Assembly: GCA_963848175.1 (NCBI GenBank)
Contig: CAWKCO010000009.1
Span: 1-64,000 of the forward strand
Origin: JAMZMI01 sp963848175
Lineage (GTDB): Bacteria; Bacteroidota; Bacteroidia; Cytophagales; Cyclobacteriaceae
Direction: 5' to 3'
DNA: 64,000 bases
Shown in pieces: positions 56,502 to 64,000 of the stretch; the first letter of the stretch is position 1; each line of letters begins with the position of its first letter. The notes beneath the pieces were generated by a model. That model was given only the letters and a program-made list of their open reading frames with translations, was not told the DNA's origin and made no database searches. A program made the position numbers and the translations under genes.

Positions 56502-58745
56502 ATGAAAATTTTGAAACACCTCACATCTATGGCACTGCTTATGGCAGTCCTTCTTTTCGGATTGGCCTCATGCGAAAGCAAAAAGCCAGAATCACAAGAA
56601 TCGAATAAAAATGAACCCGCAACATACGATCATGTATTCCAAAATTCCACGTTAGGGATAGAGGAGCGTGTCGCTGACTTACTATCTAAACTTACGGTAG
56701 AAGAAAAAATTGCTCAACTCAACTACGATGCACCAGCCATTGAGCGCTTGGGCATTCCTGAATACAACTGGTGGAATGAAGCCCTACATGGAGTAGCTCG
56801 CGCCGGCAAAGCCACCGTTTTTCCACAGGCCATAGGCATGGCTTCCACGTTTGACTCCACCTTAATCAAACGAATCGCTACAGCTATTTCAGATGAGGCA
56901 CGCGCCAAATTCAACGCCAATGTGGCCAACGGCAATCGTATCCGCTATGCTGGCCTAACGTTCTGGACACCAAACGTCAATATTTTCCGAGACCCTCGCT
57001 GGGGGCGTGGGCAAGAAACCTATGGAGAAGACCCATATCTCACAAGCATATTGGGTAGTGCTTTCGTAAAAGGTTTGCAAGGCGATGATCCAACTTACCT
57101 TAAAGCTGCGGCTTGCGCCAAACACTACGTAGTGCATAGTGGCCCGGAAAAAGACCGTCACGTTTTTGACGCTGTAGCCAGCGAAAAAGACTTGTATGAA
57201 ACGTATCTTCCTGCATTCAAAAGCTTGGTAGAAGCAGATGTAGAGGCTGTCATGTGTGCGTATAACCGTACAAACGGCGAACCTTGCTGCGGTAGCAAGC
57301 GCCTTTTGCAAGACATTCTCAGAACAGAGCTAAGCTTCAAAGGTCACATCGTCTCAGACTGCTGGGCTTTGGTAGATTTTCATGAAGGTCATAAAGTCAC
57401 CAAAAACTCCACTGAGTCTGCTGCTCTCGCTCTCAAAAGTGGTGTGGATTTAAATTGCGGTAACACCTATCCATACTTGAAAGATGCTTTGGACAAAGGA
57501 TTGATCACCGAAGAGATGATAGACCGAGCGTTCACCACACTTTTTACAAGTCGCTTCAAACTAGGGCTTCTAGATATAGATGACAAGAATCCTTACAATG
57601 CGATCGGATCTGAAGTAATCAACTCTGAAAAACATCAGCAACTGGCATTGGAAACCGCACAAAAATCCATTGTACTCCTAAAAAACAGGGAAAATGTGCT
57701 CCCACTTAAAAAAGACATCAAATATGTTTTCGTGACTGGCCCACACGCTGCTAGTGCAGAGATTTTGCTCGGCAACTACTACGGCACAAGTGCCAATATG
57801 GTGACCATATTAGAAGGAATTACGGGAGCCGTTTCTGCTGGCACGGTCGTACAATACAAGCAAGGCTTTTTGCTAGACAGACCTAATGTAAACCCGATAG
57901 ATTGGACTACAAATGATGCGCAGCAAGCAGATGCCATGATCGTAACCTTGGGAATTTCTGGACTCTTAGAAGGAGAAGAAGGCGAGTCCATCGCTTCTAC
58001 CACCAAAGGAGATCGTTTTGATATGAATATCCCTGCCAATCAAATTGCATTCTTGCGTGGGCTAAGAGAAAACAATGACAAGCCTATCATCACTGTGATC
58101 ACGGGAGGTAGTCCAATGGATTTACGAGAGGTGCATGAGCTTTCAGATGCCGTACTCTTTGCTTGGTATCCTGGTGAGCGCGGTGGACAAGCCATCGCCG
58201 ACATTATTTTTGGCAATGTGAGCCCTTCTGGCCGTCTGCCTATTACTTTCCCTATGTCGGTGAGCGATTTACCTGCCTATAGCGACTATAGCATGGCTAA
58301 CCGAACTTATCGCTACGCTACCGCTGAACCAATGTATCCATTTGGATTTGGCTTGAGCTATGCCGATTTTGAGTACAGCGATTTGAAAGTGAGCAAGACA
58401 TCTATCTCTGAAAGCGAATCATTGCAAGTGTCCGTCAAAGTAAAAAATACATCAACAATGACCGCACGAGAGGTAGTCCAACTCTACATCACTGACATAG
58501 AATCAAGCTTCACTGTTCCTTTGCAGGCGCTAAAAAGTGTACGTCCGATCGAGCTGAAATCTGGAGAAAGCCAGCAAATCACTTTTGACGTCACTCCTCA
58601 GATGATCGCTCAGAGTCAATATGGAAGGCACGCCGAAATAGAAAAGGGAGGTTTTAAAATCTCTGTGGGAGGAAGTTCACCCAGCAGTGCGAATGACCGA
58701 TTGGGGAAAAAGCAACCTTTAGCGGTTACGTTTGAGGTGAAGTAA
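56502..58745 (+). CDS. GH3-family glycosidase lipoprotein (beta-glucosidase/xylosidase type)
   Basis: 747 residues. Lipobox LASC with Cys24. The GH3 N-domain has KIAQLNYDAPAIERLGIPEYNWWNEALHGVAR, FWTPNVNIFRDPRWGRGQETYGEDP and KHYVVHSGPEKDRH. The nucleophile Asp286 lies in HIVSDCWAL. The C-domain carries GLLEGEEGES, and a fibronectin-like tail ends near 747. RHxF-type residues near GPEKDRHVF suggest a xylosidase or arabinosidase. It is likely exported to digest plant or algal polysaccharide. Confidence 0.9.
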   Translation: MKILKHLTSMALLMAVLLFGLASCESKKPESQESNKNEPATYDHVFQNSTLGIEERVADLLSKLTVEEKIAQLNYDAPAIERLGIPEYNWWNEALHGVARAGKATVFPQAIGMASTFDSTLIKRIATAISDEARAKFNANVANGNRIRYAGLTFWTPNVNIFRDPRWGRGQETYGEDPYLTSILGSAFVKGLQGDDPTYLKAAACAKHYVVHSGPEKDRHVFDAVASEKDLYETYLPAFKSLVEADVEAVMCAYNRTNGEPCCGSKRLLQDILRTELSFKGHIVSDCWALVDFHEGHKVTKNSTESAALALKSGVDLNCGNTYPYLKDALDKGLITEEMIDRAFTTLFTSRFKLGLLDIDDKNPYNAIGSEVINSEKHQQLALETAQKSIVLLKNRENVLPLKKDIKYVFVTGPHAASAEILLGNYYGTSANMVTILEGITGAVSAGTVVQYKQGFLLDRPNVNPIDWTTNDAQQADAMIVTLGISGLLEGEEGESIASTTKGDRFDMNIPANQIAFLRGLRENNDKPIITVITGGSPMDLREVHELSDAVLFAWYPGERGGQAIADIIFGNVSPSGRLPITFPMSVSDLPAYSDYSMANRTYRYATAEPMYPFGFGLSYADFEYSDLKVSKTSISESESLQVSVKVKNTSTMTAREVVQLYITDIESSFTVPLQALKSVRPIELKSGESQQITFDVTPQMIAQSQYGRHAEIEKGGFKISVGGSSPSSANDRLGKKQPLAVTFEVK

Positions 58746-58765
58746 TTGAGTAAATACCAAAAATT

Positions 58766-58803
58766 AAAAAGCGATTGAGACCTTGGTGTCAATCGCTTTT
58801 TTT
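58766..58803 (+). terminator. Rho-independent terminator after the GH3 gene
   Basis: AAAAAGCGATTGA pairs with TCAATCGCTTTTT over 13 bp around a short loop, and T residues follow. It lies just after the stop at 58745. Confidence 0.88.
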
Positions 58804-58935
58804 GATTCTTTTACATAGAGGCTATGAGCCTTTTACACGAGAAATTTTTATAACTATCTGATAATAAGCAGCAAACAGCCAGTGTTTGTGTAATTATCAA
58901 ATGGACTTTACATAATAGACGAAAAGCAGCCAATA

Positions 58936-59932
58936 CTACTTTGTAAAGTATTTTTTAAACCAATCAATAGATCGAGATCTTGCCAAATCGCTATTGGCAC
59001 TTGATGCTCCTTGATCTCCATCAAAGCCATGCTCAGAATTGTCATAAATATGCTTTTCCACCGGGGCACTTATTTCTTCGAGATGCGCAATTGCACAAAG
59101 TGAATTTTCAGTCAAATATCCATCTTCTGGAATTTGATATAAAATCGGGGCATAGTTGACATACATGAAATTTGAATTGCTGCACGGGTTTCCTCCCCAA
59201 TAAGAATTCCCCACAGACCCACCATAATAAAAGACAGCACAAGCAAAGCCTCCATCTTCCGGACGCTCAATTGGAGGCTTTACACCATCCGCCTCAGCGT
59301 ATTCGTTATCATCATATTTTTGCGTCCACTCCCAGTTCTCAGGTGTTTTATTTGTGTCATACATGGCTGCCGCCAATGAGGTGGCTCCATCCGAAAACCC
59401 CAGCAATCCTTCACTTCCTTCCTGCACTACGGGTGAATCATCCGCCCATCGCAACGTGCGCAAGAGGGACAATGCCGCATAAGCATCTGCTGGTCTAACA
59501 AACTGAGCGCTGATCAAAAAAGCCTTGGGTGGCACAGTCCAATCACCTTCACGCTCAATACAGCCACGAGGCGTGTAGCTATCTACATACGCTCCTATTA
59601 TGCAATTGTCATTGAAGAGCTCCTTCCATTCACGATTTTGTCTAGACATGATGCCCGCTTCTCTATCATCATCCTGCCACATGCCACCCGAACCATGCAA
59701 AACTACTACGGCAGGCATGGCCTTTAGCAGAGCAATTTTCAGGAATACTTAAATATACAGACACATTATCCCCATTTACGTTGGCATACAAAATAGTGTC
59801 TTGAGTACCAACGGGCAAGGTTAAAGTTTCGCTCCCCTCATCAATAATTTCAGGGCACACTTTGTCTTTTTTACAGGAAATAGTGATTGAAATTAAAAGA
59901 ATGAAGAAGGTAAAAATGCAGTGACGACACAT
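58936..59932 (-). CDS. Alpha/beta-hydrolase lipoprotein (dienelactone hydrolase-like), one frameshift
   Basis: 331 residues after removing one extra G near 59719. The lipobox is in ISITISCKK. A strand VVVLHGSGGMW forms the oxyanion loop, the nucleophile elbow is LLGFSDGATSL, and the catalytic His is in NSEHGFDGD. This is the dienelactone hydrolase-like pattern. The frame slips between SAKG and AMPAVVV. It lies convergent with the GH3 gene. Substrate unknown. Confidence 0.78.
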
Positions 59933-60139
59933 AAGCTTTAGGGGTTATCAACTAGAGTTGAATTTATTGGGATGCCAAATTCTAGATCATCTTGGTCATC
60001 AGCAAGTTGCAAGAACATTTTTTTGCGTTTAATTGCCGTCGGATTAATAACTATTTTAAGGTTTGGAATCAAAAAGCATTTGCTTCAGAGCAAACATGAA
60101 ACAAAAATACACTTAACCCTCAAAGCGTTATCGAAATAA

Positions 60140-60775
60140 TTATTTGAAAAACGGCAAGCGATAAGTCATTATCTGCTCAAGGAAAGCTGCTCCTGAATCA
60201 GGATACACGACCAAGCCAAACACCAATCCATAAAGTGCGCCATACAAGTGCGCCTCGTGATTGATATTGTCATTCATTTGCTTGCCAGAGTAATAAGAGT
60301 ACCCAACATAAAGCACTCCCAAAATAAACCCTGGAAGACACAGAATTGCATAGAGACAAATGTCATTCAACGGAAAGTATAGAATGCTGGCAAACACCAT
60401 GGCCGACACTGCGCCCGAGGCACCTAGACTATTATATCGTGGATTGTCGCGATGTTTTATTGCCACTGGCAAATCAGAGACTACTATCGCCGAAAGGTAA
60501 AAAAGCACATAGACCGCTGACCCCATGCTTCCCAATATCTGCCCAAAGACCATCTCCACCACCGTTCCGAAGAAGTAGAAAGTGAACATATTGAAACCCA
60601 AGTGTGCATACCCGCCATGAAGAAAACCTGACGAGACTAAGCGGTAAAACTCCTTTTTATTAAAAACCATGTAAGGATTCATCAAACCCTTTTGGAAAAT
60701 ATTGGCGTTATTAAAAGCCGCCAAACTCACCACCACCGTCACGACGATGAGAATTAAAGTAATAGATATGCTCAT
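60140..60775 (-). CDS. Rhomboid-family intramembrane serine protease
   Basis: 211 residues with six membrane segments. FLHGGYAHLGFNMFTFYFF is the early motif, the Ser is in NSLGASGAVSAMVF, and the His in NHEAHLYGALYG. Third rhomboid in the window and the shortest. Its ATG overlaps the polyprenyl synthase stop by one nucleotide (TAATG). Confidence 0.9.
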   Translation of the reverse strand: MSISITLILIVVTVVVSLAAFNNANIFQKGLMNPYMVFNKKEFYRLVSSGFLHGGYAHLGFNMFTFYFFGTVVEMVFGQILGSMGSAVYVLFYLSAIVVSDLPVAIKHRDNPRYNSLGASGAVSAMVFASILYFPLNDICLYAILCLPGFILGVLYVGYSYYSGKQMNDNINHEAHLYGALYGLVFGLVVYPDSGAAFLEQIMTYRLPFFK

Positions 60776-61750
60776 TAAGATTCTCTTTTCATTAGTGCAG
60801 ATGCAAACGCCTTAAGTACCGCTTTGGCCTCCTGTTTTGCTTCAATTTCTTCTAGCATCGCAAAAGATGCATCGAAGTATTCATTCATTTTCTTGGTGGT
60901 CAGTGCTTTGATTCTGATCTCATCATACACCGCTCTTACCGCCTTCACTTTTTCCTCCACCACATATTCCTGCCGCTCCATCCAGTCCTGGAGAGTCGCT
61001 TTTTGTTTGGCATTCGCCAAATTCAATGCCGTAATCAGTAGGTAAGTTTTTTTGTTTGACACAATGTCTCCCCCCACTTGCTTTCCAAATTTCTCCTGAT
61101 CTCCATAGACATCCAGCAGATCGTCCATCAGCTGAAAACCTATTCCCATTTTCACTCCGAGATCGTAGATTTTCTTTCGTTCAGTCAGATTCAAAACCGG
61201 CCATCAGTGCACCATACTCCAAGCTAAATCCCAGAAGCACCGCCGTTTTCAATCGAATCATTTCGATATACTCATCTACGGACACATCCTCGCGCGACTC
61301 AAAGTTCATATCTATCTGTTGCCCTTCGCACACTTCCACAGCGCACTTATTGAAAAGTCTTAATGCCTCAGGGAGCAAGTCAGGTGTCAAATTCAGCAAT
61401 AGATCGTATGCCTTTACCAGCATGGTGTCTCCACTAAGAATGGCCACATTTTCATTCCACTTTTCGTGCACGGTAGGTTTCCCTCTTCGCAAAGGAGCTT
61501 TGTCCATGATGTCGTCATGCATCAAGGTGAAGTTGTGAAACACCTCTACCATCAATGCTGATTTAACCACATGCTGCACATCATCTTTTTTCAGCTGATA
61601 AGCCAGCAAAACCAGCAAAGGGCGCATTCGCTTGCCCCCAAGGGACATCAAATACTTGATAGGGGCATACAGGTTTTCTGGATTTGTGCCGTATTCCTGT
61701 TGATCTATTTCTGCCTTGATTAATGCCTGTAGCTCAGGTATAGATTTCAT
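60775..61750 (-). CDS. Polyprenyl (isoprenoid) diphosphate synthase, one frameshift
   Basis: 324 residues from the ATG at 61750 after correcting one extra T near 61193-61196. GGKRMRP (about 37-43), the first Asp-rich motif FTLMHDDIMD, RRGKPTVH, LLGFSLEYGALMAG, and the second Asp-rich motif GFQLMDDLLDVYGD are all present. It condenses isopentenyl diphosphate units to a longer prenyl chain for quinones or undecaprenyl carriers. Chain length is not readable. It is co-translated with a rhomboid gene. Confidence 0.92.
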
Positions 61751-61913
61751 CTGTGTCAATTTCGTCGCAATCTTAACGAAAACACTTTAGACTTGATTTG
61801 GTTTGAATGTTTTGTTAAAGATAAAGAAGGATTTTTCAGCATATGAGTGAAGAGAATGCCTATTAACCTGCGGATAGCGAGCACAATTATCCGTCTGATT
61901 ATTCACTAAAAGG

Positions 61914-62041
61914 CAAAAAAGAAGGGGGCAAGAAACTTGCCCCCTATTAAGATCGATCTATAACTGGTTGAGATCGAATCTTGCGACCTGATTCCCATCA
62001 GGTCAATCACCGCCTAAAATCTTAATCGCCTTTTAACTTTA
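61914..62041 (-). ncRNA. Structured small RNA, 6S-like architecture
   Basis: On the minus strand a -7 box (TATATTTG) is followed by ~128 nt that fold well. A closing stem pairs ATTAAGAT (62019-62026) with ATCTTAAT (61946-61953). Inside it lie a perfect 8-bp hairpin GACCTGAT/ATCAGGTC (61985-62004) and a 6-bp hairpin CGATCT/AGATCG (61954-61976) next to the closing stem. A terminator then follows. A terminal stem, a central bubble and a small hairpin on its 3' side are features of 6S RNA, including the 6S-Flavo form of Bacteroidota. The assignment is by shape, not by sequence match. Confidence 0.55.
61915..61945 (-). terminator. Terminator of the small RNA
   Basis: AGGGGGCAAG pairs with CTTGCCCCCT (61923-61945) around a 3-nt loop. 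On the minus strand TTCTTTTTT follows at once; on the plus strand there is no T run, so it acts on the minus strand. Confidence 0.85.
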
Positions 62042-62046
62042 TGATA

Positions 62047-62054
62047 CAAATATA
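62047..62054 (-). promoter_or_regulatory. Candidate -7 box (TATATTTG) of the small RNA
   Basis: On the minus strand TATATTTG matches TAnnTTTG exactly, about 6 nt upstream of the presumed RNA start. No clear -33 element was found. Confidence 0.45.
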
Positions 62055-62208
62055 TGTGAGCCAAGCATTTCAGATTGACTAAATATTACCAGCAGGCATT
62101 ATTCTGTATGAATGGGAATATTCGAACATAAAGCTGAAAAGCCTTTCGTCAATCGTTTACTGGCCGTAATTTATTTACTTTGCGAAGCATAAAACTCAAC
62201 ACTCACCA

Positions 62209-64000
62209 GTGATCAGACAAACCATTCTTCTAGCACTTATTGTACTTTCAGTTTTTCATGCTCAAAGCCAAAATCTAAAGAGAATCTCCAAATTTATGGA
62301 GAAATCAGATTTTGAAAAAGCAAAAGAAACACTAGATAAAGAAATGCTAAAAGACTCCTCGAGCTTTGGTTTGATGTATTTCTATTCGCTCTATTTCGTA
62401 AATAAAGGACAACCATACTACAACCTCGACTCTTCACGTATTTACATCTTCAAAGCACTAGAATTACGTCCGAAAGCCACTGAGGATCAAAAAGACGATT
62501 GGGCTAAAACCGATATGCCATTGGCAAATATTGATTCAGCTAAAATGCTGATCACAAAACTCTCGTTCGCAAAAGCCAAAGACCCACTTTCACTTTCTTC
62601 CGTACTTATATTCATAGAAAATTTTCCCAGCTCCCCCTTTGAAAACAAAGCCATCTATCTGCGTGATAGTTTGGCTTATGAAAATACCAAAACGCTAAAT
62701 ACCTGGAAAGCCTACAAGCATTACATGGATACCTATCCGAGCTCCACTTTTTGGGTCAGGGCAGAAACCAATTATGAATGGTTGCTATTCAAAGACAAGA
62801 CCAAAAATGGAACATTGAGTGAGTACGAACTCTTTGTTAAGAATTTCCCAAATACGCATCACCGCAAGGAAGCAGAAGCATTTATTTTCAGCAGAAGAAC
62901 ATACGACCATTATGAGAAAAGCTACCAACTCTTTATCGAAGACTACCCGAAATCTCATTTTACAAAGCGAGCATTCAACTACCTGTATTATAAAGAAAAG
63001 GCGAACGGAGCTATAAATCTGAATGAAATAGCCACAATAAGCCCAAACGCAGACAGCTTACTGGACGCTGCTCGACTGTCCCGTTTTCCACTCATACCAA
63101 TCTTAAGCGAAGATCGCTTTACATTCCTAACTGCCTATGGCGACACCATCAAAGCATTAAACCCGCAAAAAACAGATCCTGCATATAAATGCGGAAACAT
63201 CATCTACGAATGGCTGAGAGTAAAAGATCAAAACGGCTGGAAGATTGTCAACAGAGCGGGAAAAACATTGGCCAAAGAGATTTCCAAGATTACCTATTTA
63301 TCAGCAGAGCTCATTCTTCTGGAAACAGCCTCAGGATCCGATTTATATCATCAATCTGGAATCAAACTAAACCAGCAGCCAATCCAAGAAGCTAAGGTTC
63401 TTAATGATCAGTTCATCGCCATTCAGCAATCAAATAAATGGGGGGTTTTAGCTTTCAATGGCACAATGTTACTTGCTCCATCTTTTGATCAAATCACCCA
63501 AGCTGGCACATTTATCATTCTTGAAAAAGAAGACAGGTACATGGCCTTGAATGTTAGTTCCTTAAATCCTGACAAGCCACTTGAAGACTTTAATTTTCCA
63601 TTTGACGATTTTGAGGTTTTTTCAGACACGCTCTTCATCGGTTTTAATGAAGACAAAGAAGCGCTTATGGACAAAAATCTAAAAACGCTCATCCCACTCG
63701 GCAAGCAACAAATAAATGTTTCCAAGCCTATATGGTTTGTGAAAAGGGATTCTAGCTACATGGTTTTCGATAGAATCAAAGGCGAACCAATTACTCCTGG
63801 ATTCAGTGATCTTGCTGTAAATGATCAATGGCTGGCCATGCAACGCGGCAACAAATGGACGCTACGTGCGCTAAAAGATACGGTGGCAAGCATTCTTACT
63901 CCACTTGACTCTGTGGTGCTCCTCAACGAGGATGTAGCCTATATTGAGCGAAGGGACAGTGCGTTTCTGTTCTTTCAAAACGGCTCGTTTTTTCATCTTG
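62209..64000 (+). CDS. Exported TPR/WG-repeat protein (runs off the window)
   Basis: At least 597 residues from a GTG at 62209, open to the window end. A signal peptide (MIRQTILLALIVLSVFHAQSQ) is followed by helical repeats with the spacing of TPR or outer-membrane lipoprotein assembly repeats (FENFP-like: FIENFPSSPFENKAIY, MDTYPSSTFWVRAE, FVKNFPNTHHRKEAE, FIEDYPKSHFTKRA). The later part has WG-type repeats (SNKWGVLAFNG, RGNKWTLRAL). It is probably a periplasmic or surface protein of unknown role. Confidence 0.8.
   Translation, partial: MIRQTILLALIVLSVFHAQSQNLKRISKFMEKSDFEKAKETLDKEMLKDSSSFGLMYFYSLYFVNKGQPYYNLDSSRIYIFKALELRPKATEDQKDDWAKTDMPLANIDSAKMLITKLSFAKAKDPLSLSSVLIFIENFPSSPFENKAIYLRDSLAYENTKTLNTWKAYKHYMDTYPSSTFWVRAETNYEWLLFKDKTKNGTLSEYELFVKNFPNTHHRKEAEAFIFSRRTYDHYEKSYQLFIEDYPKSHFTKRAFNYLYYKEKANGAINLNEIATISPNADSLLDAARLSRFPLIPILSEDRFTFLTAYGDTIKALNPQKTDPAYKCGNIIYEWLRVKDQNGWKIVNRAGKTLAKEISKITYLSAELILLETASGSDLYHQSGIKLNQQPIQEAKVLNDQFIAIQQSNKWGVLAFNGTMLLAPSFDQITQAGTFIILEKEDRYMALNVSSLNPDKPLEDFNFPFDDFEVFSDTLFIGFNEDKEALMDKNLKTLIPLGKQQINVSKPIWFVKRDSSYMVFDRIKGEPITPGFSDLAVNDQWLAMQRGNKWTLRALKDTVASILTPLDSVVLLNEDVAYIERRDSAFLFFQNGSFFHL

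Larger units (their letters stand above)
61751..62208. other. Intergenic stretch containing a structured RNA
   Basis: 458 bp between the polyprenyl synthase start and the next gene. The only clear feature is the minus-strand RNA at 61914-62041. The rest, including a weak CGGATA/TATCCG hairpin at 61871-61893, shows nothing I can name. Confidence 0.6.

Noticed and set aside
62819..63725. Short frames at 62819-63016 (plus), 63189-63395 (plus) and 63489-63725 (minus)
   Set aside because: They are out-of-frame shadows of the long open GTG-initiated gene that starts at 62209.

Overview
The window looks like chromosomal DNA of a member of the Bacteroidota, most likely a free-living, probably marine, member of the Cytophagales. 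Evidence: several genes carry the Bacteroidota -7 box TAnnTTTG instead of a sigma70 promoter. Recognisable families include BshA, a short archaeal-type ProRS, a BT_3928-like DoxX protein, a duplicated DUF1599 protein, DUF4292-like and Wza lipoproteins and a Wzc/CpsB pair. Genes are tightly packed with 1-8 nt overlaps. No rRNA, CRISPR array or insertion sequence was found.

Layout: 1-5.3 kb is a minus-strand cell-envelope operon (echA, flippase, sugar nucleotidyltransferase, TPR protein, lipoprotein). 5.4-7 kb has a small orphan gene and an AAA/DUF4143 ATPase with a striking palindromic promoter. 7-14 kb holds cdaA-folP (minus), DUF1599-DoxX-aroK (plus) and a FadL-type porin with a low-complexity secreted protein (minus). 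14-17.2 kb is proS-nfeD-floA, ending in a strong terminator. 17.2-26 kb (minus) has a TonB receptor, uvrB, aroE, a PopT-type DUF368 protein, phosphosulfolactate synthase and a TPR protein. 26-31 kb is a four-gene exopolysaccharide export operon. 31-36.5 kb has hflX, tRNA-Arg(CCU), two rhomboids, mutL and a small membrane protein. 36.8-46.8 kb (plus) has a GH3-like/serine hydrolase fusion, bshA, a fatty acid hydroxylase, a VWA/AAA pair, an AlbA_2 protein, PIN-PhoH and a MOSC protein. 46.9-50.9 kb has an AT-rich methyltransferase bounded by a decayed MOSC 3' end, an alpha/beta hydrolase lipoprotein, a TRIC-like channel and queG. 51-55.5 kb is a three-gene minus-strand operon (ATP-grasp ligase, an unrecognised ~665-residue protein, alanine racemase). 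55.9-62 kb has an NTF2-like protein, a GH3 glycosidase, a hydrolase lipoprotein, a third rhomboid, a polyprenyl synthase and a structured RNA that resembles 6S RNA. 62.2 kb to the end is a TPR/WG-repeat protein that leaves the window.

Two points need care. First, several conserved frames are broken by single-base indels. They cluster at 150-1880 and 51.1-54.9 kb and also hit uvrB, the NTF2-like gene, a hydrolase and the polyprenyl synthase. Many sit in homopolymer runs and the peptide continues in the next frame, so assembly or basecalling error is the likelier explanation; I annotate these as whole genes. Second, the most interesting regions are the ATP-grasp/unknown/racemase operon, the 6S-like RNA at 61.9-62.04 kb, the palindrome over the AAA-ATPase promoter, and the MOSC-flanked methyltransferase.
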